Below, in pieces: positions 1 to 8,077 of a stretch of DNA of 64,000 nucleotides. A program made the position numbers and the translations under genes. Each line of letters opens with the position of its first letter. Position 1 is the stretch's first letter. Under the pieces are notes generated by a model that was not told the DNA's origin, searched no databases, and was given only the letters and a program-made list of their open reading frames with translations. The DNA comes from Verrucomicrobiia bacterium (GTDB lineage Bacteria > Verrucomicrobiota > Verrucomicrobiia > JABWAM01). The stretch spans positions 84,737-148,736 of the forward strand of contig JAQUAF010000005.1 of the NCBI GenBank assembly GCA_028687435.1. Direction: 5' to 3'.

Positions 1-1
1 A

Positions 2-442
2 GAACAGGAATTGGATGAGTTGCCCGTGCCTGCCAACCTCTATCAGGTGTATGCCCACATTTATACCCGATGCCAGAAAGATCCGGATTTTTGCAAAAAA
101 TTCAAAACCGATCCAGTTGCCGTCGTCGAAAGCCTTGGCATCACCGTTCCCAAGGGGCTGAAGATCAACGTGCTGGAAGCCAATGAGAAGGATAAATATT
201 TTGTCATCCCTCTGAGTCCGGCAACCCGCATTTCGGATGAACTCAGCGTGGAAGAACTTGAAATGGTCGCTGGCGGAAAAAGCAAAACCAACGTGAATGT
301 CAACTCCTCCGTCAACGTCCAGTCCGCATTGAACGTCAGTTCAGGCGTGAATGTGGCTGAAGCTGTCAATGCCGGCGTGGCCACCCAGGTGGGCGCAGCG
401 GCGGCGGCAGCCGTGGTGGTAGCCGTGGCAGTCATCATTTAA
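2..442 (+). CDS. NHLP-leader RiPP precursor 1 (5' truncated), polytheonamide-like core
   Basis: The frame is open from base 2, so the start lies upstream of the window. The visible part is one nitrile-hydratase-like leader module (NHLP family: conserved DPVAVVESLGI and PLSPATRISDELS stretches) ending in the double-glycine site MVAGG at 263-277. The predicted 54-residue core (278-439) starts KSKTNVNVN and has Asn at core positions 7, 13, 19, 25 and 31, an exact six-residue period, then an Ala/Val run ending VAVAVII. Polytheonamide-type proteusins have such an Asn ladder on a D/L beta-helix; here the hydrophobic block is C-terminal rather than N-terminal. Leader family is clear; the product class is inference because no maturase lies in the window. 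An almost identical second gene follows. Confidence 0.85.
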   Translation, partial: EQELDELPVPANLYQVYAHIYTRCQKDPDFCKKFKTDPVAVVESLGITVPKGLKINVLEANEKDKYFVIPLSPATRISDELSVEELEMVAGGKSKTNVNVNSSVNVQSALNVSSGVNVAEAVNAGVATQVGAAAAAAVVVAVAVII

Positions 443-463
443 TGGTTTCCCCGGTATCCATGG

Positions 464-487
464 GAGACGGCCCCGCGGGGCCGTCTC
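464..487. terminator. perfect 24-bp palindrome after RiPP precursor 1
   Basis: GAGACGGCCCCG pairs with CGGGGCCGTCTC with no mismatch, 22 bases after the stop codon of precursor 1. No T run follows, so it may act as a factor-dependent terminator or a stem that protects the abundant precursor mRNA. The equivalent place after precursor 2 (about 1329-1355) has a decayed version of the same stem. The rest of 443-659 shows no gene. Confidence 0.5.
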
Positions 488-659
488 TGGGGGCGTTGTT
501 TGAAGCCCTTTCTTCACCGGCAGGAGGGTTTTTGCCGTAATTCGGTCGTTGCGCCGTCGCAAAAACAGGCTTTACATTCCGTCTTTTCCTGTTATAAGGA
601 CGGGTACGCCTCACTTCCCGGGTGGGAAGCGCTAAAAATATTAAAAGCCAGAAGTATTC

Positions 660-1307
660 ATGAGCGGCAATATCAGTCAGTCCGACGCGGTAAAATTAGG
701 TGAAATCATCGCAAAAGCCTGGCAGGACGAGGCTTTTCGGAAAGATTTGATTGCCAATCCCAAAAAAATACTGACCACCGCCGGAATCAAATTGCCGGAA
801 GACGCCAAGATTCATGTGGTTCGCGACACCTTCCTGGAAAGAAACGCCGTTCTTTCCAACAAACCCCTTCCCAAAGAGCAGGAATTGAATGAGTTGCCCG
901 TGCCAGCCAATCTTTATCAGGTTTACGCTCACATCTACACCCGATGCCAGAAAGACGCGGATTTCCGCAAAAAATTCAAAACCAATCCAGTCGCCGTCAT
1001 TGAAAGCCTCGGCATCACCGTTCCCAACGGGCTGAAGATCAACGTGCTGGAAGCCAATGAAAAGGAAGGATATTTTGTCATTCCTCTGAGTCCGGCAACC
1101 CGCATTTCGGATGAACTCAACGTGGAAGAACTTGAAATGGTCGCCGGCGGAAAAAGCAAAACCAGCTACGTGAATATTAGCACTGCCATCAGCGTCGATG
1201 CCCACGTCAGTTCAAGCGCGAATGTGGCCGAGGTTGTCAATGCCGGCGCGGCAACCCAAGTGAGTGCGGCGGCAGCCGTGGTGGTGGCCGTGGCAGTCAT
1301 CATTTAA
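660..1307 (+). CDS. NHLP-leader RiPP precursor 2
   Basis: A complete 215-residue precursor. The 164-residue leader contains two related NHLP modules: residues about 10-65 (AKAWQDEAFRKDLIANP, then LPEDAKIHVVRDT) and about 85-160 (YTRCQKDADFRKKFKTNP, then NGLKINVLEANEK). It ends in MVAGG. The 51-residue core starts KSKTSYVNIS, is Ser/Ala/Val-rich, keeps Asn at core positions 24 and 30, and ends in the same VVVAVAVII tail as precursor 1. The Asn ladder of precursor 1 is thus mostly replaced (Tyr6, Ala12, His18). The leader is far more conserved between the two copies than the middle of the core, as expected when one set of maturases processes a diversified set of cores. The start ATG at 660 has only a weak AGAAG upstream. 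Confidence 0.88.
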   Translation: MSGNISQSDAVKLGEIIAKAWQDEAFRKDLIANPKKILTTAGIKLPEDAKIHVVRDTFLERNAVLSNKPLPKEQELNELPVPANLYQVYAHIYTRCQKDADFRKKFKTNPVAVIESLGITVPNGLKINVLEANEKEGYFVIPLSPATRISDELNVEELEMVAGGKSKTSYVNISTAISVDAHVSSSANVAEVVNAGAATQVSAAAAVVVAVAVII

Positions 1308-1404
1308 TGGTTTCCCCGGCATCCATGGGAGACGACAGCCCTGCGGGGCCATCTCTGGGGGCGTTGTTTGAAGCCCTTTCTTCACCGGCAGGAAGGTTTT
1401 TGTC

Positions 1405-2529
1405 ATGAAAGTCATTTATTGCGATTACAACGCGACCACGCCTGTCGATCGGCGGGTGGCATCCGCCATGTGGCCGTATGTCGTTGAACAATTTGGCAAT
1501 GCCTCCAGTCTCCATCAACCGGGACGGATTGCCCGCGAAGGCATTGACAAGGCCAGACAACAAGTGGCGGGGTTTTTGCGCTGCCATCCCTCCGAAGTGA
1601 TCTTCACCAGCGGCGGCAGTGAATCCAACAACCAAGCCATCAAGGGATCGGCATCGCTCCTGCGTTCCAAGGGCAACCATCTCATTGCCTCCCAAATCGA
1701 ACATCCATCCGTCATGGCGCCCTTGCAATATCTGCAAAAGCAGGGATTCGAGGTGACTTTTCTCCCTGTGGACCGTTACGGGAGGGTTGACCCCAACGAA
1801 GTCCAAAAAGCAATCACCCCAAAAACAATTCTCGTCAGCGTCATGCACGCCAATAACGAAACTGGCGTCATTCAGCCAATCGCCGCCATCGCCCGAATCA
1901 CACGCGAAAAAGGAGTGCTTTTCCACGTGGACGGCGCCCAGGCCGCCGGGAAAATTCCCGTTGCCCTTGCCGATCTGGGAGTGGATCTCTACAGCGCAGC
2001 CGGACATAAATTTCATGCGCCCAAAGGCATCGGCGCCCTGTTCGTGAGGCAAGGCATTCGCATCGATCCTCTCATCCACGGTTCCGAACATGAAAACGGA
2101 CTCCGGGCCGGCACGGAAAATGTCGCGGGCATCGTGGGTCTGGGCGCCGCAGCGGAACAGGCGGCTTGCGAAGCGGACTCCCGTCAAAATCAGTTCCAGC
2201 GGCTTCGAGACCGGCTTCAACATGGCTTGGAAAAAGCGTTTGGAGACCGGATCCAAATCAACGGGCATCCTGTCGAACGATTGCCCAATACGCTGAATGT
2301 CAGTTTCAAGGGATTCATCGGCGCCGCGATTCTGGAGAAAATCCCGGAAATCGCCGCTTCAACCGGCTCGGCCTGCCGGGGACAATGCAAGGATCCCTCC
2401 CCTGTTCTGGCCGCCATGGGGGTTCCCCGCGAAACGGCCATGGGCGCGCTCCGCTTCAGCCTCGGCAAGGAAAACACCCCCGGAGACGTCGATCGAATCG
2501 TTGATCTGCTCAAGAGCCGGCTGCGGTGA
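1405..2529 (+). CDS. cysteine desulfurase (NifS/IscS-like, class V aminotransferase fold)
   Basis: A PLP enzyme that takes sulfur from cysteine as an enzyme-bound persulfide, for Fe-S cluster or thiolation chemistry. The 374-residue length is normal. Visible marks: N-terminal YCDYNATTPVD, SGGSESNNQAI (PLP phosphate region), HVDGAQAAGK, the PLP lysine Lys202 in AGHKFHAPKG, RAGTENV, and the catalytic Cys324 in STGSACRG. It lies 97 bases after RiPP precursor 2 on the same strand, and its leader region is part of the duplicated cassette, so co-transcription with the precursors is likely. It may supply sulfur for Fe-S radical-SAM maturases of the peptide or simply be a housekeeping copy; the sequence cannot decide. 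Confidence 0.93.
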   Translation: MKVIYCDYNATTPVDRRVASAMWPYVVEQFGNASSLHQPGRIAREGIDKARQQVAGFLRCHPSEVIFTSGGSESNNQAIKGSASLLRSKGNHLIASQIEHPSVMAPLQYLQKQGFEVTFLPVDRYGRVDPNEVQKAITPKTILVSVMHANNETGVIQPIAAIARITREKGVLFHVDGAQAAGKIPVALADLGVDLYSAAGHKFHAPKGIGALFVRQGIRIDPLIHGSEHENGLRAGTENVAGIVGLGAAAEQAACEADSRQNQFQRLRDRLQHGLEKAFGDRIQINGHPVERLPNTLNVSFKGFIGAAILEKIPEIAASTGSACRGQCKDPSPVLAAMGVPRETAMGALRFSLGKENTPGDVDRIVDLLKSRLR

Positions 2530-2914
2530 TTTTTGGATCCGCCGGGTCAACGGTCTTTATTCGTTTGCAAATTTTACGCACCCGGCGCAACACCGTCGCA
2601 ATCTCCCTCCGGGTAATGGCGTCCAAATGAATGCCGCAAACCACGGAACAGGAGCAGTTCCAGCGCCTCGCAACCTGAACCGCCAATGCGCGGGCAATCG
2701 CCCCTTCCCGATGACCGGGCAAGGTCAGGGTCCGAACCTGCACCCTGCCATTTTTTAGAACAAAAGCGGCGGCCACCGCCCCAATATGCGATTCCCCTCC
2801 TTCCAACCACCCCGTCAAATCCCTCCCAAAACGCTGCAAATGGAAATGCAGCCGTGTGCGCCCGCAGCCCACCTGCCAGTCAAGAATTGCCTTTGAAAGA
2901 CGCTTGAAATTCAC
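2510..2914 (-). CDS. LpdD-like (gallate decarboxylase subunit D / prenyl-FMN chaperone) domain protein
   Basis: A 134-residue protein starting at GTG 2914 behind GGATGGGGAC. It has the pattern I associate with the LpdD family: GGESHIGAVAAAF, a LPGHREGAIARALA segment and a C-terminal CGIHLDAITRREIATVL. LpdD proteins help the UbiD-type (prenylated FMN) decarboxylase LpdC, but no UbiD or UbiX gene is present in this window, so the partner and substrate are unknown. Its 3' end overlaps the convergent cysteine desulfurase gene by 20 bases. The family call is from pattern memory, and moderate. Confidence 0.6.
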   Translation of the reverse strand: MNFKRLSKAILDWQVGCGRTRLHFHLQRFGRDLTGWLEGGESHIGAVAAAFVLKNGRVQVRTLTLPGHREGAIARALAVQVARRWNCSCSVVCGIHLDAITRREIATVLRRVRKICKRIKTVDPADPKITAAGS

Positions 2915-3019
2915 GTCCCCATCCTAAGCCATCCTTCCGTTGCTGGCAAACCCCTCGTTTTATTAGTCGTATGGGGGATTGAACTTCTTCGCGCCTGTGC
3001 TACAAATGGCAGCCGCTTT

Positions 3020-6000
3020 ATGGCCTCCCCACAACCTTATTTCGGACGCAAAGATTGGCTGTCTTTCTGGATTACCACGCTGGTCACTTTTGCGGTTTAT
3101 CTCTTCACCCTGGCGCCAAGCGTTTCCCTGGAGGATTCCGGCGAATTTCTGACCGCCTCCTATCATCTGGGCGTCCCACATCCCCCGGGCTATCCCATCT
3201 GGACAATCTCCTCCTATTTGTTCGCGCACTTGATCCCCTATGGAGAAATCGCCTGGCGGGTGAATCTGATGTCCGCTTTCTACGGCGCCCTGGCAGCCGG
3301 CATACTGAGCCTTCTAACCTCAAAACTGGCGGTGCGACTGTGGAATCTGGAACAATTCAAGGACTTCGATCTCGGAATCGTTTCCCGGGAAAGCCTGGTT
3401 CAGGCCGTATCTGTGGTGGCCGGCCTGGTGTTTGCCTTTACCGACACCATGTGGGCGCAGGCGGTGATCACCGAGGTGTACAGCATGAACAGCTTCTTCT
3501 TCACGCTGCTCTGCCTGCTGACGCTGAGGTGGTTCGATTCGCCGGGGCAATGGCGCTGGCCGTCCTTGATCTCCCTTTTTGTCGGCATCGGCATCACCAA
3601 TCACCAAACCATCCTGGTCGCCGCGCCGGCCTTCATGCTGGCGTTATTCTTCATCGATGAGGAACTCTTCTGCGACACCTGCCCCCTGGCTGCCATTGTC
3701 TGCGCGACCCTGGCCATCCGCGGCGGTTTCTGGTTCATGTGGCCGCTGGCCGCCGGCCTCCTTGCCGCCTATCTTCTGCTTCTGTTCAAAAACCTCGCCC
3801 ATTTGGGGCTGCGCCACGTGCTCTGCCTGTTTTTTTCGCTGCTCATCGGCGTCCTGCTGCAAATAGGTCTGGACTTCATGTTCAACAGCGAACGGAACAT
3901 GGTGTTATGGAAATACCTGACATGTGTCCTTTGCTTCATCACCCTCCTGCTGGTCGTCTGGCTGATCGTCTGCCATATGTCCGGGGAAGGCAATGCGTTG
4001 CGCGCCGCCGCTCCATTTCTGCTGAGCACCTTGATGTTTCTGGCCGGCAGTTCGCTTTATCTCTACATGCCCCTGTCATCGGCCACCAACCCGCCGATGA
4101 ATTGGGGATATACCAAAACCATTGACGGCTTCCGCCACCATATCCTTCGCGAACAATACGAACGCATTGAGACCAAACGCCCCCTGCCCGATCTGGTCGA
4201 ACAATATGTCATGTTCTTCGACGATCTGCGCGAAAACTTCACCGCGCCGCTTGTTGTGACAGCCGTCCTCCCCCTATTCTTCATTCCCTTTCTGCGCCGG
4301 CGCGACGCGGAATACATGGCCTTCACCATTTCGTGCTTTTTTCTGATGGGGTTCGCTCTTGTCTATCTTCTCAACCCCAAATTTGACGACCAGTCGCGCT
4401 TCATTTGCCGTGTCTTTTACGGACTGGCGCACGGCGTCTTTTCCCTGTGGGTGGGATTGGGGCTTGTCTTTGCAGTGTACTTCGCCAAACGCATGCGGAA
4501 CCTTGTTCCCCAGGCTCTTTTCGCCCTGGTCATGATGATTCTGGCCTTCTGGGGGCTGCACACCGGCAGATCCGGCATGGTCATCACCGCCTCTTTTGGC
4601 GGGGCAGCCCTCTACTTCATGGGCATCCAGCTCCTTTTGCGCCTGTCACCATCTCCGATGCCCATTCTCACGGTCATTTACATGCTGCCGCTGCTTTCCA
4701 TCACTGCCAATTGGAATGACGCTGAAATGCGCGGCCACGACTTTGGCTGGCGCTACGGCCATGACATGTTGAAAGGCCTTGACAAGGATGCCGTGGTCTA
4801 TGGCGGCACGGACCCCGGACGTTTTGTTCCCACCTACATGATTTTCGTGGACAGCTTTCAGGACAAAAAATGGAAGCGCGACCCGGACTTCGACCGGCGC
4901 GATCTTTACATCATCACCCAGAACGCGCTGGCGGATCAGACCTACATGAAATACATCCGCGACCACTACGCCACCACACGTCCAAAAATGGATCGGTGGT
5001 ATCACAAGCTGCTTGGACGCGACAAAACCTATCCAAAAGCCCCCCTCATCCTGCCTTCCGAGGAGGAATTTACGGTTATTTTCAACCAAGCCATTGAAAA
5101 CGCAAAAAAAGAATCCATCCCCGGAATCGTCTTTCAAAAGGACGCCTCCGGCCAGGTTCGGGCGACGGTTCAGGGACTCGAAGGGGTTTTCGCCATCAAT
5201 GGCGAAGTGGCCCGCTGGATATTTGAAAGAAACAAAGACAAACACTCCTTCTATGTGGAGGAAAGCTATCCATTGAATTGGATGTATCCCTACCTTGAAC
5301 CCTGCGGCTTGATCATGAAGCTGAACAAGGAACCGCTCAAGGAATTGTCACAGGAAGTCATCCAGCGCGACATGAGCTGCTGGAAGCGGCTAACCGCCGA
5401 TCTGCTGTCCAACCGGGCTTTCCTCAATGACATTGTCGCCCGGCGGGCCTTTTCAAAGCTGCGCAGTTCAATCGCAGGACTCTACGCCGCGCGCGCCCTG
5501 ACGAAGGAAGCCGAACACGCGCTTCTGGAATCCATCGATCTCTGTCCCACCAGTTCGGAAGCCAGGGCGCGCCTGATCCAACTGTTCGCCGGACAGGAAC
5601 GATTCACCGACGCCATGGTCATCTGCCAGGAATGGGAGCGTTTGGATCCAAACAACCGGGCAACATGGCAAACCGAAGCCCAGATCCGCAGTCTGGAGGC
5701 CCTTGCCGCAAAGGAAAAAGAGATGGCGGCAGCTTATCCGCAAAAAAAACAAAATCCGGAATTCATCTTCCAATTTGCCGAACTGCTGCGCACCCGGGCC
5801 AAGATGTCCGACGCAAACAAGGTGATCGACGAGTATCTTGATCGCAAAGAGACGTCATTGAACTGGTGGCAGAAAGCGCTGGATTTCTACGCCGCCCAGA
5901 ACCAGGTGGAACGCGTCGAGACCCTTCTCAAACGGCTGATCAGCCGGCAGCCGCAGTATGCACCCGCCCATTACAATCTCTCCATCCTGCTGGCATCCCT

Positions 6001-6181
6001 GGGACGGCATGATGAAGCCGTGTCCTGTCTGGCGCAATCTTTCAAACTGGACCATCAACTGCGAACCAACGCCATTCAGGATCCACGCCTGGCCCCTCTG
6101 CAAGGCTATCTGCCTTTCACCCGGCTGTTGCAATCTCCTCCGGAGGGGAAAAACGCCGCCAAGGCAAAAAACAAGAAATAG
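3020..6181 (+). CDS. large multi-spanning DUF2723 (TMEM260-like) membrane protein with C-terminal TPRs
   Basis: 1053 residues. The N-terminus (FTLAPSVSLEDSGEFLTAS, then HPPGYPIW) is the DUF2723 signature, shared with the eukaryotic protein O-mannosyltransferase TMEM260, which has a GT-C glycosyltransferase fold with acidic residues after the first helix. About 10-13 hydrophobic segments fill residues 15-570. A soluble region follows, and residues about 815-1035 form helical TPR-type repeats (ALLESIDLCPTSSEAR, APAHYNLSILLASLGRHDE). Likely an inner-membrane sugar transferase that uses a lipid-linked donor; acceptor unknown. Stand-alone gene, convergent with the FHA gene (38-base gap). Confidence 0.85.
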   Translation: MASPQPYFGRKDWLSFWITTLVTFAVYLFTLAPSVSLEDSGEFLTASYHLGVPHPPGYPIWTISSYLFAHLIPYGEIAWRVNLMSAFYGALAAGILSLLTSKLAVRLWNLEQFKDFDLGIVSRESLVQAVSVVAGLVFAFTDTMWAQAVITEVYSMNSFFFTLLCLLTLRWFDSPGQWRWPSLISLFVGIGITNHQTILVAAPAFMLALFFIDEELFCDTCPLAAIVCATLAIRGGFWFMWPLAAGLLAAYLLLLFKNLAHLGLRHVLCLFFSLLIGVLLQIGLDFMFNSERNMVLWKYLTCVLCFITLLLVVWLIVCHMSGEGNALRAAAPFLLSTLMFLAGSSLYLYMPLSSATNPPMNWGYTKTIDGFRHHILREQYERIETKRPLPDLVEQYVMFFDDLRENFTAPLVVTAVLPLFFIPFLRRRDAEYMAFTISCFFLMGFALVYLLNPKFDDQSRFICRVFYGLAHGVFSLWVGLGLVFAVYFAKRMRNLVPQALFALVMMILAFWGLHTGRSGMVITASFGGAALYFMGIQLLLRLSPSPMPILTVIYMLPLLSITANWNDAEMRGHDFGWRYGHDMLKGLDKDAVVYGGTDPGRFVPTYMIFVDSFQDKKWKRDPDFDRRDLYIITQNALADQTYMKYIRDHYATTRPKMDRWYHKLLGRDKTYPKAPLILPSEEEFTVIFNQAIENAKKESIPGIVFQKDASGQVRATVQGLEGVFAINGEVARWIFERNKDKHSFYVEESYPLNWMYPYLEPCGLIMKLNKEPLKELSQEVIQRDMSCWKRLTADLLSNRAFLNDIVARRAFSKLRSSIAGLYAARALTKEAEHALLESIDLCPTSSEARARLIQLFAGQERFTDAMVICQEWERLDPNNRATWQTEAQIRSLEALAAKEKEMAAAYPQKKQNPEFIFQFAELLRTRAKMSDANKVIDEYLDRKETSLNWWQKALDFYAAQNQVERVETLLKRLISRQPQYAPAHYNLSILLASLGRHDEAVSCLAQSFKLDHQLRTNAIQDPRLAPLQGYLPFTRLLQSPPEGKNAAKAKNKK

Positions 6182-6219
6182 CTGAAAGCAGATCACCCTC
6201 AATTCCCGGCCAGTCAAGC

Positions 6220-7944
6220 CTATCGTCCCAGACTGTTAAGCCGGAAAACCGGTCCGACGTGATTGATTGTGTCCGGACGATTTTCCAAAATAACCCCGAA
6301 TCCATCCTTGATCAACTGCGTGGCCGCATCCATGTCCGAAGAAGAAAACAGCGGTTCGTTAAATTGAAGGCGGAGAATGCTCCTGGCGCTGCCATCATAA
6401 ACAATCATGGCGACATACTCCGCCGGAAAAGGATGCAGGGTGTAGGTCTTGGGCTCATCCCTCATCAGATTGCCCTCAAGTGTTTTGATCGGGAAGGGGC
6501 GGGTGTTGACGGAGGCCTTGAGAATGACCATCCACCTCAGGATGCCAGGCTGGAACACCGCCTTTTGCGGCATTTCCTTCAAACTCAATTCCACACCGCG
6601 CAAAGCGCAAGCCCATGGATATTTTTCGTTGTTGAACTGCGCCACCTTGCCCGCCAGCTTCTTGTCACGGGCAAAAAATGCCGCATCAGCAAGGCTGGGA
6701 ATATGAAATGGGCCAAAAATTGTCTTTTTGTCAGGAACCAAAAGGCTGTTGTAATCCGTAAAATTTGGATTTGTCCAGCAATCCTCAAAAACAAACCGGA
6801 CGGTCCGTCCGTCCGGGAGCGTCAAAACACGGAGAATTTCCGGTTCGCAAACAATCAGACCATCGGTCCATACTGATCGAACAGCCTCCATGGCGGCGCT
6901 CAAATTGCCGCCTTTTGCCGTCACTCCCGATTGCCTTGGAGAAGCGGATCCCAACCCCAAAACCGCCTGATACACGCTCCGGGGGGGGGGCCACATCATG
7001 TCACCCTTCAACAATTTCAGCGGCTGGGTTATTTTGGGAACCGTCCCCGCCACTTTTGTTGAATCTGCAGCCGGCGCCAATCCCCCGCTCTTGTGAAGTT
7101 TGGCAACCCGATGGGATTTCCAGTAAAAAAGCCCCGCCACACACCATACGACAAGGAAAAAATACCCCAACCCCATGCCGATATTGCGCTTTTTGAGCGC
7201 TGCCGGCGAGGGTTCCTTGGAAAGGTGTCCCAAAATAATGGCCGGCAAAAATCCCAATGGCCCAAAGCAACCGCAAAGGAAAGAACTCTCGGCATAGCGA
7301 TCCTGGACAGCCATATCTCCAATCTTCATAAAGGAAGTGGAGGGCGTTCTAATCGGAACAGGCAGCCTCCGCTGGGTGGTCATTGGAAGCTGGGAGGGCG
7401 TCTTTGCTCTGGCTCGCGGTTGAGCAGTGGCCCTGGGAATCGCCTTCTTGGGAGAAGCCACCTGGACTTTCGGGACCTTGATGGAAGGAGGTTTGGGCGC
7501 CACCTTGATCGCCTGGGAAGGAGGCAGGGGCGACACAGGAGCCGCCACGGATGCCGCAGGAGATGCGGAAGGCGTGGCTTGCGCTTCCGATGGACCGGCT
7601 TCGGCGGGCGGGGACTCCGGCGCTGCAGCCTCAACAGATGCTCCAGCCGGCGGATCATCCTTCAAATCCACCATGAAAATATAATCCGCAAACCGGATCA
7701 AATCCCCATGTTTCAAAATCTGCCGGTTGATCCGGTTGCCATTCACAAATGTTCCGTTCAAAGACCACTTGTCCTCAACAACGTACTGGCCATTCTCAAA
7801 AAAAATCACCGCATGATCCCCGGAAACGCCCGGATCGGGCAAGTCAACATGAACATGCTCCCCCCGTCCCACGGCCAATGGGGTCTGGCCCAGTTGAAAA
7901 ATCAACCGGTCCACATCCTCGGATATGTAGATCAGCGACGGCAT
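6220..7944 (-). CDS. FHA-domain protein with one membrane segment
   Basis: 574 residues. Residues about 18-95 are a forkhead-associated domain (AVGRGEHVHVDLPD, GVSGDHAVIFF, SLNGTFVNGNRI), which binds phosphothreonine peptides. Residues 96-200 are a Pro/Ala/Lys-rich linker. Around residues 210-275 lies a Cys-Gly-rich hydrophobic stretch (CGCFGPLGFLPAIILGH) and then a clear transmembrane helix. The C-terminal 300 residues match no family I know. The gene carries a run of ten C (G on the + strand, 6981-6990) coding for a Pro triplet, so a slippage event there would abolish the C-terminal domain. No kinase lies next to it. Confidence 0.85.
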   Translation of the reverse strand: MPSLIYISEDVDRLIFQLGQTPLAVGRGEHVHVDLPDPGVSGDHAVIFFENGQYVVEDKWSLNGTFVNGNRINRQILKHGDLIRFADYIFMVDLKDDPPAGASVEAAAPESPPAEAGPSEAQATPSASPAASVAAPVSPLPPSQAIKVAPKPPSIKVPKVQVASPKKAIPRATAQPRARAKTPSQLPMTTQRRLPVPIRTPSTSFMKIGDMAVQDRYAESSFLCGCFGPLGFLPAIILGHLSKEPSPAALKKRNIGMGLGYFFLVVWCVAGLFYWKSHRVAKLHKSGGLAPAADSTKVAGTVPKITQPLKLLKGDMMWPPPRSVYQAVLGLGSASPRQSGVTAKGGNLSAAMEAVRSVWTDGLIVCEPEILRVLTLPDGRTVRFVFEDCWTNPNFTDYNSLLVPDKKTIFGPFHIPSLADAAFFARDKKLAGKVAQFNNEKYPWACALRGVELSLKEMPQKAVFQPGILRWMVILKASVNTRPFPIKTLEGNLMRDEPKTYTLHPFPAEYVAMIVYDGSARSILRLQFNEPLFSSSDMDAATQLIKDGFGVILENRPDTINHVGPVFRLNSLGR

Positions 7945-8077
7945 AACAACGCCACCCCCAACTTATCAGCTCCCGCCGCTCGTTAGGCAAGAAAAATAGG
8001 ACAAATGTAAAAATCCAAAATTGCCATCAAGAAAGACTATTCGAACCTCCCGAAAAACGAACTGCGCCATTCTGCTG

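Larger units (their letters stand above)
2..1404 (+). repeat. tandem duplication of RiPP precursor plus its 3' flank
   Basis: The sequence from base 8 onward recurs from base 882 (offset 874, falling to 865 after short deletions in the core). The similarity runs through the stop codon, the palindrome region and a shared stretch (GTTTGAAGCCC, then CTTCACCGGCAGGA) and ends at the start codon of the cysteine desulfurase gene. The duplicated unit is therefore the precursor gene plus the whole downstream spacer. Confidence 0.85.
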
